A DNA stretch of 64,000 nt from Micavibrio_A sp041655955 (GTDB lineage Bacteria > Pseudomonadota > Alphaproteobacteria > Micavibrionales > Micavibrionaceae). Under the pieces are notes generated by a model. That model was not told the DNA's origin. It saw only the letters and a program-made list of their open reading frames with translations, and did not search any database. The DNA lies in the NCBI GenBank assembly GCA_041655955.1, contig JBBAEN010000002.1:620001-684000 (forward strand), read 5' to 3'. Made by a program: the position numbers and the translations under genes. Below, piece after piece: positions 34,971-43,662 of this stretch (the first letter of the stretch is position 1; the number at the start of each line of letters is the position of its first letter).

Positions 34971-35738
34971 ATGACAGGGATCACATCATCTATGGGCCGC
35001 GTAAAAGGACTGGCGCTTCTTGCGGGGATATGCGCGTTCGCCCTTACGGCTTGCGGCGAAGGCGGGACAGAGAAAAACGCGCCGCGCGCAGGAGCGTCCG
35101 AAACGCCATACAGCGCTGCCTATCAATGCGGCGATGTTCTCGTCGAGTTTTCAATTTCCGAAAGGGATGCCGACTTTGCCGATATGCGTATCGGCAACAC
35201 AAGCTATGCGATGAAACACGTCATCTCTGCTTCCGGCGCAAAATACGACAATCTTGGCGATGAAACGACAGTCTTCTGGAGCAAGGGGGATGAGGCCTTC
35301 GTGAAAATAGAAGGGCAGGATCTTGCGGATTGCCATCTCGTTATACAAGACCCAGAAGAGGAAGCGGCGCGGGTGAAGGCTTTGGAACAGGCCATTGATG
35401 AAGGATCTGTCCGCGGGATTGAATGGGTGTTGGAAGATTTGAACGGTAAGGGCGTTATCGACAATTCGCGCGTCACGCTTTTGATGGATGAGGAAGGACG
35501 TTTATCGGGGAGCGGCGGCTGCAACCGTTATACGACGTCATATATATTCGATGACGGGGACGTGACGATTGGCGGGAATATCGCTTCGACAATGATGGCC
35601 TGCCCGGATGCGCTGATGAAACAGGAGCGGGATTATCACGGCATTCTGCCCGGCATAGTTCGTTATAGCACCGACGAAACGCGCGCCCTTATCCTGACGG
35701 GTGAAGACGGCTCCTATCTAAAATTCCACGCGGAATAA
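34971..35738 (+). CDS. Lipoprotein with MliC-like and META (HslJ-like) domains
   Basis: A 255-residue lipoprotein: signal peptide ending FALTAC, then a region like MliC/PliC lysozyme inhibitors (about 45-125: AAYQCGDVLVEFSI... and VFWSKGDEAFVKIEGQ), then a META domain (about 150-250: WVLEDLNGKGV, SGSGGCNRYTTSY, MACPDALMKQE) as in heat-shock protein HslJ. Fused MliC-META lipoproteins are known in Gram-negatives. Lysozyme inhibition or envelope stress is the likely theme. A DUF2254 protein starts 5 bp downstream. The start at 34971 gives a normal signal peptide. Confidence 0.8.
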   Translation: MTGITSSMGRVKGLALLAGICAFALTACGEGGTEKNAPRAGASETPYSAAYQCGDVLVEFSISERDADFADMRIGNTSYAMKHVISASGAKYDNLGDETTVFWSKGDEAFVKIEGQDLADCHLVIQDPEEEAARVKALEQAIDEGSVRGIEWVLEDLNGKGVIDNSRVTLLMDEEGRLSGSGGCNRYTTSYIFDDGDVTIGGNIASTMMACPDALMKQERDYHGILPGIVRYSTDETRALILTGEDGSYLKFHAE

Positions 35739-35742
35739 GAAC

Positions 35743-37008
35743 ATGGCGCGCTGGCTGTGGTTCGCGTCATCAATGGCGGGATATTTGTGGCTGCGCGCCG
35801 CCCTCTATGGCGTTGTGGCCGTCGTGACGGCGCTTGCCGCGATTTATTTAAAGCGGTTTATCCCCGAAGACTGGCCGCAGCAAATCGGCGCGGATGCCGT
35901 TGACGGCATATTGAATATCCTTGCCGCCAGTATGCTTTCCGTCACTATATTCTCTTTAAGCACGGTCGTTGCGGCCTATGGCGCCGCAACCAACAATGTA
36001 ACGCCGCGCGCGACGAAACTGCTTATCGAGGATAAAACCTCCCATAATGCATTATCGACATTTATCGGCGCTTTTATATTCAGCATCGTAGGCATTGTCG
36101 CGCTCAGAACGGGCGTGTATGGAGAATCCGGCAGGCTTATTCTTTTTCTGGTGACGATTGGCGTCATAGCCATGATTATCCTGATGCTTTTGCGCTGGAT
36201 AGAATATCTTTCCAGGCTGGGCCGCGTAAATGAAACCATTGAAAAGGTGGAGCGGACGGTTGCGGAATCGCTGGAGGAAAGGCTGCGCAATCCGTATCTT
36301 GGCGGGCGCGCGCTTCAAGAGCCGGTGCCGGAGAACTGCTTTTATATTTATGCGCAGGAGATAGGCTATATCCAGCATATCGATATGGGTGCGCTCTCGG
36401 CAATCGCGAAAAAGAGCGCGTGCGAAATCCATGTTCTTGCCCCTCCCGGAAAATTTGTGAATGCGGCAATCCCTCTTGTCGCGATAGACGGTGTTGCGGA
36501 TGAGGATATGGGCGGGCATGTCAGGAAAGCCTTTATCGTAGGGACGGAGCGTTCCTTCCGCGAGGATCCGCGCTTCGGGCTGGCTGTGTTGTGCGAGATA
36601 GGAACACGCGCCCTTTCATCCGCCATCAATGATTCCGGCACGCCCATCCATGTTATTGGCATAGGCGTGCGCGTGCTTTCGCTTTGGGCGCAAAGGGGTG
36701 AGTTTTCAGCCGGTATGACGGAGCCGAAATATCCTGCGGTCTTTGTACCGCCACTGCGTATAGAAGATCTCTTCGATGATTTTTTTATGCCGCTTGCGCG
36801 TGACGGTGCGGGGCTTCTTGAGGTGATGATCCGGTTGCAAAAAGCCTATGCGGCCCTTGCCGCCACCGGGGACGCGGAACTTGCCCGCGCATCACGCCAT
36901 CATTCCATGCTCGGGATTAAGCGGAGCTATGCCGCTCTTGCGCTGGAAGAAGATCGTGAAAAGCTCGCATCGTCCGTATCGCCTTTGCTCTTTCCCCGGC
37001 ATTCATAA
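35743..37008 (+). CDS. DUF2254 membrane protein
   Basis: A 421-residue protein with about four N-terminal membrane helices (within 15-155) and a soluble C-terminal part. The SLSTVVAAYGAATNNVTPRA segment after helix 2, the LSTFIGAFIFSIVGIVAL helix and the later DPRFGLAVLCEIGTRALSSA stretch are typical of DUF2254. The function is unknown. It starts 5 bp after the lipoprotein gene and so is probably cotranslated with it. A bidirectional terminator follows. Poor ribosome-binding site, consistent with coupling. Confidence 0.9.
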   Translation: MARWLWFASSMAGYLWLRAALYGVVAVVTALAAIYLKRFIPEDWPQQIGADAVDGILNILAASMLSVTIFSLSTVVAAYGAATNNVTPRATKLLIEDKTSHNALSTFIGAFIFSIVGIVALRTGVYGESGRLILFLVTIGVIAMIILMLLRWIEYLSRLGRVNETIEKVERTVAESLEERLRNPYLGGRALQEPVPENCFYIYAQEIGYIQHIDMGALSAIAKKSACEIHVLAPPGKFVNAAIPLVAIDGVADEDMGGHVRKAFIVGTERSFREDPRFGLAVLCEIGTRALSSAINDSGTPIHVIGIGVRVLSLWAQRGEFSAGMTEPKYPAVFVPPLRIEDLFDDFFMPLARDGAGLLEVMIRLQKAYAALAATGDAELARASRHHSMLGIKRSYAALALEEDREKLASSVSPLLFPRHS

Positions 37009-37011
37009 AAT

Positions 37012-37044
37012 AAAAAAGCCTGGAGAATCGTCCAGGCTTTTCTT
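37012..37044. terminator. Bidirectional terminator between the DUF2254 gene and catalase
   Basis: AAGCCTGGA (37016-37024), a 6-nt loop and TCCAGGCTT (37031-37039), with A-run before and T-run after, serves both convergent transcripts. Confidence 0.9.
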
Positions 37045-37074
37045 AACAGGCATCTTATGGCCGTATGATTTTTC

Positions 37075-38556
37075 CTAAGCCGCCTGCTTTTGCGCGCGCG
37101 CGGAGATTTCGTTCCGCACGCCTATGCCGTAATCCGTATGGATTTGATCAAAGAGCTTGCATTGGCGCTCGATAATATCCGCCGGAACGCCCGTCATCGC
37201 ATCGGCAATGTTTGAGAAAAGCCTTTGCTTTTGTGCTGCGTCGAACAGGTTGAAGAGCGCGCGCGGCTGCGTGAAGTCATCGACCTGTTGCCCTGCGCCT
37301 TCTTTTTGCGCATAGCGGTCGGCATCGCCGGAAATACGCATGGGCGGTTCCTTGGCAGCGGGGGATTCGACCGGGCCGTTGAAGGAGTTCGGCTCGTAAT
37401 AAGCCTCGTTATTACCTGTTTTCAGGCCGCCATAAATATTCATCTGGCCGTCGCGGTGGTAATGATGGACGGGGCAGCGCGGCCTGTTGACCGGCAGGCT
37501 TTCGTAATGCGTGCCGAGCCGGTAACGGTGCGCGTCCGCATAGGAAAACACGCGCGCCTGAAGCATTTTATCCGGGGAGAAGGAAATTCCGGGGACGATG
37601 TTCGACGGCGAAAAAGCCGCGTTTTCAATTTCCGCGAAATAATTCTCGGCATTGCGGTTCAGTTCGAGAATGCCGATATCAATTGGCGGGTAATCGCCAT
37701 GCGGCCATACTTTCGTAATGTCGAACGGGTTATAGGGCGTTTTTTCCGCATCCAGTTCGGGCATAATCTGCACCTGCACTTTCCATTGCGGGAATTTTCC
37801 TTCCTCGATCGTATTGAAAAGCGCTTCCTGATAGCTCTCGCGGTTTTGCCCGATGACGCGCGCCGCTTCCTCGTTCGTCAGGAATTTATGCCCCTGCAGC
37901 GTTTTGAAATGGAATTTGACCCAGTAACGCTCGCCCGCGTCGTTCCAGAAGGAATAGGTGTGCGAGCCGTAGCCGTTCATATGCATGGGCGTTTGCGGGA
38001 GGCCGCGGTCGGAAAACAGCGTCGTGACCTGATGCAGGCTTTCAGGCGAAAGCGACCAGAAATCCCACATGGCCGTGGACGAGCGCATATTGGTTTTCGG
38101 ATGGCGTTTTTGCGTATGGATAAAGTCGGGGAATTTATAAGGGTCGCGCACGAAAAAGACAGGCGTGTTGTTGCCGACGAGATCCCAGTTGCCTTCATCC
38201 GTATAGAATTTAAGCGCAAAGCCGCGCACGTCGCGTTCGGCATCTGCCGCGCCCGCTTCGCCCGCAACGGTAGAAAAGCGCAGGAGCAGCGGCGTTTCCG
38301 CGCCGGGCTGAAGAACTAGCGCCTTCGTATAAGCGGAGATATCGCCGGTAATTTTCAACGTCCCGAACGCGCCCCAGCCTTTGGCATGAACGGCCCGTTC
38401 CGGTATGCGCTCGCGGTTCTGGTGCGCGAGTTTTTCAATAAGTTGATAGTCCTGCAGCAAGACGGGGCCGCGCTGGCCCGCCGTCATGGAATTCTGGTTG
38501 TCAGGTAAAGGTGCGCCCGCCGTTGTCGTTATTATTGCGGGTTTGGTTTTATCCAT
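37075..38556 (-). CDS. katA: Monofunctional heme catalase
   Basis: A 493-residue small-subunit catalase disproportionating hydrogen peroxide. The active-site motif RERIPERAVHAKGWGAFG carries catalytic H57. The distal asparagine lies in WDLVGNNTPVFF and the proximal heme tyrosine in RVFSYADAHRYRLG (about residue 340). The C-terminus lacks the extra flavodoxin-like domain of large catalases. It begins 13 bp after the Fur-family gene, so the pair form one operon, which points to peroxide-responsive control. The ribosome-binding site AAGGAG lies a few bases before the ATG. Confidence 0.96.
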   Translation of the reverse strand: MDKTKPAIITTTAGAPLPDNQNSMTAGQRGPVLLQDYQLIEKLAHQNRERIPERAVHAKGWGAFGTLKITGDISAYTKALVLQPGAETPLLLRFSTVAGEAGAADAERDVRGFALKFYTDEGNWDLVGNNTPVFFVRDPYKFPDFIHTQKRHPKTNMRSSTAMWDFWSLSPESLHQVTTLFSDRGLPQTPMHMNGYGSHTYSFWNDAGERYWVKFHFKTLQGHKFLTNEEAARVIGQNRESYQEALFNTIEEGKFPQWKVQVQIMPELDAEKTPYNPFDITKVWPHGDYPPIDIGILELNRNAENYFAEIENAAFSPSNIVPGISFSPDKMLQARVFSYADAHRYRLGTHYESLPVNRPRCPVHHYHRDGQMNIYGGLKTGNNEAYYEPNSFNGPVESPAAKEPPMRISGDADRYAQKEGAGQQVDDFTQPRALFNLFDAAQKQRLFSNIADAMTGVPADIIERQCKLFDQIHTDYGIGVRNEISARAQKQAA

Positions 38557-38569
38557 GATGGTTTTCTCC

Positions 38570-39043
38570 TTATGGTTTTGTGGTTGAATTATTTTGGCAT
38601 GAGGGGCAGAGGCCCCAGAAAATCACTTCCGCTTCCTCCAATATAAAGCCATGTGTTTGCGGCGGCGTAAGGCATGGGCGGTCATGTGATGCGCAATCGA
38701 CATCCGCCGCCGCGCCGCATGTGCGGCAAACAAGATGGTGATGATTGTCGCAAACGCGCGTTTCGTAACGGGCCGGATGGCCCATTGGCTGGATCACCCG
38801 CAGGATATGGTTCTCGGTCAGCACGTGCAGATTGTCGTAAACGGCCTGTTTGGAAAGCGTGCTGATTTTTCCCCGTGCATATTTCAAGATAGTGTCCGCA
38901 TCCGCATGGGGGTGCGCGTCCAGGGCCTTGAGAATGGCAAGCCGCGCGGGTGTGATGCTAAGGCTGTGTTTTTTCAGCAGCCGGATATGGCCATCTTCAT
39001 GCCTGTGATGGTCATGACTATGGTCTGACTTTGGTCGGATCAT
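38570..39043 (-). CDS. Fur-superfamily regulator, PerR-like by context
   Basis: A 157-residue metalloregulator. The N-terminal tail is His/Asp-rich (SDHSHDHHRHEDGH), followed by the winged helix (about 20-90: LSITPARLAILKAL and LSKQAVYDNLHVL) and the dimerisation domain with CxxC pairs CRTC and CPSC for structural zinc. HHHLVCRTCG is the usual metal/zinc region. Cotranscription with catalase suggests a peroxide sensor (PerR) or Irr-like role rather than classical Fur. The histidine-rich tail could instead hint at a zinc or heme input. Two Fur-box-like palindromes at 39243 and 43663 are candidate targets. Confidence 0.88.
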   Translation of the reverse strand: MIRPKSDHSHDHHRHEDGHIRLLKKHSLSITPARLAILKALDAHPHADADTILKYARGKISTLSKQAVYDNLHVLTENHILRVIQPMGHPARYETRVCDNHHHLVCRTCGAAADVDCASHDRPCLTPPQTHGFILEEAEVIFWGLCPSCQNNSTTKP

Positions 39044-39236
39044 GGCGTATTTCCTTATGATTTTAATTGGTTAGCATGAAATCTGGACTGAGTAAAGAAA
39101 TTGTTCGTGTAGTGGTTTTATACGAATGAAGACTTTATTTGTACTATTTAAAAAAAGGGCGTAAAACAAGGACTCGTAAGCGGCAGCATCGCCACGAGAA
39201 TTCTTTTACCGGCATCGTTCTTGTGCTATGACTCTC

Positions 39237-39266
39237 TTGCGATTGAGAATGACTCTCAAATATTTT
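39237..39266 (+). promoter_or_regulatory. Promoter with Fur-box-like operator in its spacer
   Basis: TTGCGA (39237-39242) and TATTTT (39261-39266) are 18 bp apart, 32 bp before the ATG at 39298. The spacer contains the 17-bp inverted repeat TTGAGAATGACTCTCAA (39243-39259), with TTGAGA/TCTCAA arms, a 7-1-7 Fur-box-like geometry. A repressor there would block RNA polymerase. The base pattern shares 12 of 17 positions with the core of the palindrome at 43663. Confidence 0.65.
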
Positions 39267-39297
39267 CGGCCAATAAAAACGGTAATGGCGGGGTTTC

Positions 39298-41901
39298 ATG
39301 AACGCTCTTCGTGCTTTTAAAGATGACTATGTTTCTTTCGCCCGGCGTACAGATGCGGCGGAGCGGAAATGGGACGAAGACGCAGTGCGCTTCGCCGCGG
39401 GCGAGTTTATCAAGCTTCACGAAAACGGTCTTGCGACGGATTTTGAAACGGAAGGATCCGTCGAAGAGGTCGTCAGCTATATCGCCGAGCAATTCAACCT
39501 GCGCCTTGCCGATGTTGAAAGCCGCGTGCGCGAACATATTGCGCCCCTTATTGATTATACCGGCGAAACGGTCGGGCGTTCTGCCGGTGAAAAGAATGTC
39601 AGCCAGATATATGGCCGCGTCGCCGTAACGGAACGGCCTTTGACCGATCTGCCGGAGCATGAAGATTTTTCCCTTATCGCCATTGACGCGGACGGCATCC
39701 ATGATGACGGCGCAAGCCGCCGTGTCATGCATTTGACCATTCACGGTCAGGTGACGACGACGAGTGCGCAAATGGCGCAGGATGATATTTTTGCCGCCGG
39801 CGGTAAAAAGAAAATCCTTCTTTATCTCGGCGTCAGGAGCGGCGCGGATTTGAACAAGCTGGACGCGCAGGCGGAAAACGCTCTTTCCACCTTGTCACAG
39901 GTGATGGTAACGGCGCAAAATGACAATGGCGGCGCGTCCGCGTCACCGTCACAGCCGCCGCCATCACAGGTCGAATCGATTCGTCAGGCGATGGAGCAAT
40001 CTCCCGCCGTGCGTGAGGTTGTGCAGGTCGCGGCTCAGGCCGCCGCAGCCGCGCCCGAAAAGGCGATGGAGGCGAAAATGGCCGTTGTCCAGGCCATCCA
40101 GATGCTTGGCACAACGGAACAAATGCCGCCCGCGCTCGTCAAGGCCGTAAACGCCGTGATGGATCGCCCCGTCGCCGCGCCGCAAGCGGCCCCGGCCACG
40201 CTCTCTGTTCAGCAAACAGCCCCGCAAGCGCAAAATATTCAGGCTGTTCCGGCGGCTTCGGTTACGGCGGAAATTGCGGCGAAGCCCGCCGCGACTGCCG
40301 CTTCTGTGACGGGCGCAGCGGCGGATGTTTCTTCCGCTTCCCCAGCCGCCGCGGCGGCTCAGGCCCCGCAACAGGCGGTGGCCCAACCTCAGGCAACGGC
40401 ACAGGAAACCGTTCAATCCGCGCCTTCTGTGGCTGCGCAGACCGCGCAACCTGTCCCGCAAGCGCAAATTATCGAGGCTGTTCCGGCGACTCCAGTTGTT
40501 GCTGAAATTGCGGCGAAGCCTGCCGCGATTGCCGCATCTGTGACAGGCGGAGCGGCGGATGTTTCATCTGCCTCCCCAGCCGCCGCGGCGGCGCAGGCCC
40601 TGCAACAGGCGGCTGTTGTGCAGATGGCCGTTCAATCCGCACCTTCTGTGGCCGCGCAGACTGTGCAACCTGCCTCGCAAGCGCAAAATATTCAGGCTGT
40701 TCCGGCGGCCCCGGTTGTTGCCGAAATTGCGGCGAAGCCTGCCGCGATTGCCGCTTCTGTAACAAGCGGTGCGGCGGATATTTCTTCCGCTTCTCCTGCC
40801 GCCGTGGCGGTGCAGGCCCCGCAACAGGTGGCGGCACAATCTCAGGCGGTTGTGCAGACGGCCGTTCAATCCGCGCCTTCTGTGGCCGCGCAGCCCGTGC
40901 AACCTGCCCCGCAAGCGCAAATTATCGGGGCTGTTCCGGCGGTTCCTTCTATCGCGCCTGTCCAAGCGCCGCAACAAAGCGCGGTGCAGCCACAAGCGGC
41001 ACAGGCCATGCCGGAAACACCGGCAATATATCCGCAAAGAGCGGAGCCGCAGGCTTCGCAAAATACAGCGCAACATCAACCGCCGCCGCAAGCCGATAAT
41101 GTGCGGCAGGTCGCTGTTGCGCCTCCACCCGCTTATGCAGAACCGCAATCAACTCCCGCCGCGCCTCCGGCACGGGCGGCACAGACGGCATATGGGACGA
41201 CGGCGGCCTCATCTCACAATGGCGCCTCGAAAGCAGGGAATAGTGGTGACACAGCAGGCATTGCCGCGGCGGAGAAGCGCGCAGTAACAACAGCCGCGCC
41301 GCCACCGCCACCGCCGGTTTCCCCTGTCAGTGTCACCGACACTATTGCTGTTCCTCCGCCGCGGCATGTGCCTTCGCAAAATCCTGCCGGGCCGCCTGCA
41401 TACGTGGCGCCTCAAACAGCCCCCGCCTATACTGCGCCCGCTCATACGCCGGAAGCGCCGCAATCAACGCCAAGGGGAACGCCCCATATGCCGCAAGGCG
41501 GCGGCGAACGCGCTTTCCGCAATGGTGATGCGGGTGAGGGGGCTTTACCCCGCCGCAATGATGCGGCCCCTTATAGCCCGCCCGCTCCCCGCGAAAGGGA
41601 TCCTGAATTTAAGATTCCCGAACAACGCGGGCCGGTCATTCCTGAAAGAAAGGTCGAGATCTGGCATGTCGAACCCGATAAAGGCCCGATTCAGGTTGAA
41701 CGCCTGCCTGATAGGCCGTCCGATATTGGCGAGCCGAAGGGTAAAGATTGGAAAAATATCATCGTGGTCCACCCCAGCGATCCCAATGATAGCAAATTTA
41801 AAAAAGAATTCGGCAAATGTGCGGGCTGCGACGGCACAAAAGGATGCTGTCCGACAGAAGGGATTATTTTCAAAGGCCCCGTTATGACCCGCACGATCTA
41901 G
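39298..41901 (+). CDS. Pro/Ala/Gln-rich tandem-repeat protein with C-terminal cysteine cluster
   Basis: An 867-residue protein I cannot assign. Residues 1-200 are a folded-looking domain (acidic/basic mix, a beta-rich stretch around HLTIHGQVTTTSAQ). About 305-560 holds three 73-78-residue repeats plus a partial fourth, each with QAVPA, AEIAAKPAA and QSAPSVAAQ. About 560-780 is Pro-rich linker. The last about 90 residues are again ordered, with FGKCAGCDGTKGCCP, four cysteines and the only ones in the protein. There is no signal peptide. A Fur-box-like operator sits in its promoter and a Nfu-like gene converges on it, so an iron or Fe-S connection is plausible but unproven. Confidence 0.8.
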   Translation: MNALRAFKDDYVSFARRTDAAERKWDEDAVRFAAGEFIKLHENGLATDFETEGSVEEVVSYIAEQFNLRLADVESRVREHIAPLIDYTGETVGRSAGEKNVSQIYGRVAVTERPLTDLPEHEDFSLIAIDADGIHDDGASRRVMHLTIHGQVTTTSAQMAQDDIFAAGGKKKILLYLGVRSGADLNKLDAQAENALSTLSQVMVTAQNDNGGASASPSQPPPSQVESIRQAMEQSPAVREVVQVAAQAAAAAPEKAMEAKMAVVQAIQMLGTTEQMPPALVKAVNAVMDRPVAAPQAAPATLSVQQTAPQAQNIQAVPAASVTAEIAAKPAATAASVTGAAADVSSASPAAAAAQAPQQAVAQPQATAQETVQSAPSVAAQTAQPVPQAQIIEAVPATPVVAEIAAKPAAIAASVTGGAADVSSASPAAAAAQALQQAAVVQMAVQSAPSVAAQTVQPASQAQNIQAVPAAPVVAEIAAKPAAIAASVTSGAADISSASPAAVAVQAPQQVAAQSQAVVQTAVQSAPSVAAQPVQPAPQAQIIGAVPAVPSIAPVQAPQQSAVQPQAAQAMPETPAIYPQRAEPQASQNTAQHQPPPQADNVRQVAVAPPPAYAEPQSTPAAPPARAAQTAYGTTAASSHNGASKAGNSGDTAGIAAAEKRAVTTAAPPPPPPVSPVSVTDTIAVPPPRHVPSQNPAGPPAYVAPQTAPAYTAPAHTPEAPQSTPRGTPHMPQGGGERAFRNGDAGEGALPRRNDAAPYSPPAPRERDPEFKIPEQRGPVIPERKVEIWHVEPDKGPIQVERLPDRPSDIGEPKGKDWKNIIVVHPSDPNDSKFKKEFGKCAGCDGTKGCCPTEGIIFKGPVMTRTI
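40225..40980 (+). repeat. In-frame tandem repeats of 234, 219 and 234 bp
   Basis: Units begin at CAAGCGCAAA near 40225, 40459, 40678 and 40912, giving periods of 234, 219 and 234 bp, with the fourth copy incomplete. Each encodes about 73-78 residues and differs mainly by in-frame indels, so the array probably changes length by slippage or recombination without breaking the frame. Confidence 0.85.
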
Positions 41902-41925
41902 GTTGCGTCTGCTTCGCCGGGGCAA

Positions 41926-41960
41926 AAGAAAGCCCCCTTGCGTAAGGAGGCTGGATTTTT
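41926..41960. terminator. Terminator-like hairpin between convergent genes
   Basis: AGCCCCCTT (41931-41939) and AAGGAGGCT (41944-41952) pair with one mismatch. TTTTT follows on the plus strand after GGA, and A residues precede it. Confidence 0.6.
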
Positions 41961-41973
41961 CCTTTAAAGAATT

Positions 41974-42639
41974 TCAGTCCGGCGCGGTTTCAAACGATAC
42001 TTTCCGCACCTGACCCGGAAAGCGCATAAGGGCGCCTTCGGCAATCCAGTTACGGCTCATGATTTGTGATCCGGCGCATGTCGCGGCTGATGCGCAGGCC
42101 CCGCCGAAAACAAGAACAAGCTCGCCCTTGTCCGGTGAAAATTGTTTATAGGTCAATGTGCCGCCATCCGCGGAAACTCTCTTTTGAAGCTCGTGCATCT
42201 CGATAAATTCGCGTATTTCATCTTCAAAGGCAGAATGATCATAGCCGTTCGCATGCACGGTTTTTCCGGCAAGCCTGCCGGAGCTTTCAAGGCCGGTTTC
42301 CAGCACTTTTTGAATGGTGTTTTCCAGCGTTGCACGGTGTCCTGTTTGTTGATCCCATGAAACCCCGCCCTTGGCGGTAAGGGCGATGCAGTCCGTACCA
42401 TCCACCGACAAACAGACGACTTTGGAAAAATAGGGGGTTTTGATAAGTTTTGCGGCCAGAGGGATGCGGGCTTCAAGCGCTTCGCCCGCCAGCCTTATGC
42501 GTGCGGTTACTTCATTTTCTCCCCGTGCGGGCTGAAGGATAAAGCTGTGTTTTTCCTCGATCGTATTCAATCCGTTAAGGATAAAAATGCGGGTCGCGTT
42601 GTCATTGCTGGGCGTAAGGATGTCAATGGATTCCAACAT
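41974..42639 (-). CDS. Divergent Nfu/NifU-like Fe-S scaffold protein
   Basis: A 221-residue protein with two parts. Residues about 45-100 resemble the Nfu N-terminal domain: IPLAAKLIKTPYFSKVVCLS, then DCIALTAKGGVSWD, matching the SPLA..LF..PGV...... FITVTK....W pattern. Residues about 135-220 resemble the NifU-like domain (VSADGGTLTY, LVFGGACASAATC, then FPGQVRKVSFE). The NifU metal site is normally CxxC. Here the cysteines are C-x5-C (GACASAATC), so cluster binding would need altered geometry. GGAAAAGAG precedes the ATG. It follows the 320-residue unknown by 54 bp in one operon behind a Fur-box-like palindrome. Confidence 0.65.
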   Translation of the reverse strand: MLESIDILTPSNDNATRIFILNGLNTIEEKHSFILQPARGENEVTARIRLAGEALEARIPLAAKLIKTPYFSKVVCLSVDGTDCIALTAKGGVSWDQQTGHRATLENTIQKVLETGLESSGRLAGKTVHANGYDHSAFEDEIREFIEMHELQKRVSADGGTLTYKQFSPDKGELVLVFGGACASAATCAGSQIMSRNWIAEGALMRFPGQVRKVSFETAPD

Positions 42640-42693
42640 GGCGAACTCTTTTCCTTTATTCTATTGCGCGGGCTATAGCTTTTATAAACGGGC

Positions 42694-43656
42694 TTATAAT
42701 CCTAAAGCCGCCTCGTAAATCTTGTCCGCGTCGAATTTCTTTTTTTGCTTCGGGGCTTCTTCCGTGCGTTTAAAGGCAAGCGTTTCAAAGGGCGAGCCCA
42801 TATAATTTTCCCGCGCGCCTTCCGCAGAAGCCGCAATATTTTCGCCGAGAATAGTATGTTTGGGCAAGGCGTCCATATCGATGATTTCATCCGAGCAATC
42901 GACATCCAGATAGTCGCATGCAATTTTCAGCGCATAGCGCTTCAACGGGTCGGTTGTGTCGCCGAAATTGATTTTCTCCCAGCCGCTCGCCTTGGCGTTG
43001 CCGACGAGAAGCATCGCGCCCTTGATATTTTCTATCAGGACGTTGTTGACATAGCCTTCGCTTGTTTTCGCAAGATCGTGATTGATATCGCCTTCAATGC
43101 CGAGGATTGAAAATTTCAGCGTTTCCTTGTCGGGCTTATACTCGACCATCAGCGGCTCATAGGTGCAGACCAGCCTTTTGCCGGCGGGAAAGACTTTGAT
43201 CTTTTCCGGCTCCATGATGCGTTCGGCGTTGCCGTCCTTGTCAAGCCAGTGGAGATCCGTCATAAACTTGGATAGAAATACGCTCGGATTATGCGCGTGG
43301 TCATCCCGCTTTTTCTGCTGCGCTTCCTTGATGACCTTGGCTGCTTGCGGATCCTCATTGATGCTTTCATCGCCATATCTATCGCCTTCATAGACAAGCG
43401 GGATTGTTTCGTCGATGAAAAGCCCCCCATGCCCCATGGCAAGAAGATAGCTCTGCCACAACCGCATGCGGCTGACCTTATAGATATAAGGGGCGTTGAC
43501 GGCAGGAACCGGGCGCGCGTCTTCTTTGACGGCTTTTGTTTTGGGCGCATTGCCGATTTCAAAAATTTCCGGCATCAGGGGCGCCGCGCTATCTTGCGGA
43601 ACCGGCTTGAACGCGCTTTGCGCTTGCTGGCACAGGCCGTTGGAAACAGGCATCAT
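42694..43656 (-). CDS. 320-residue protein of unknown function, first gene of the Fur-box operon
   Basis: No family is recognised with certainty. The protein has no signal peptide or membrane helix, about six lone cysteines and a charged composition. One stretch, LLVGNAKASGWEKINFGDTT, then KRYALKIACDYLDVDC, weakly resembles LPD7-type domains of large polyvalent mobile-element proteins, but this is a guess. Two ATGs are adjacent (43656 and 43653). AGAGG is 3 nt from the first and 6 nt from the second, so the second may be used. A perfect 25-bp palindrome lies just upstream of the ribosome-binding site. The Nfu-like gene follows in the same transcript. Confidence 0.75.
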   Translation of the reverse strand: MMPVSNGLCQQAQSAFKPVPQDSAAPLMPEIFEIGNAPKTKAVKEDARPVPAVNAPYIYKVSRMRLWQSYLLAMGHGGLFIDETIPLVYEGDRYGDESINEDPQAAKVIKEAQQKKRDDHAHNPSVFLSKFMTDLHWLDKDGNAERIMEPEKIKVFPAGKRLVCTYEPLMVEYKPDKETLKFSILGIEGDINHDLAKTSEGYVNNVLIENIKGAMLLVGNAKASGWEKINFGDTTDPLKRYALKIACDYLDVDCSDEIIDMDALPKHTILGENIAASAEGARENYMGSPFETLAFKRTEEAPKQKKKFDADKIYEAALGL

Positions 43657-43662
43657 ACACCT

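Noticed and set aside
40225..40980. Regular repeats suggesting a CRISPR array
   Set aside because: Periods are 219-234 bp, units are in-frame coding repeats with gradual divergence, and there are no 28-37-bp repeats with unique spacers.
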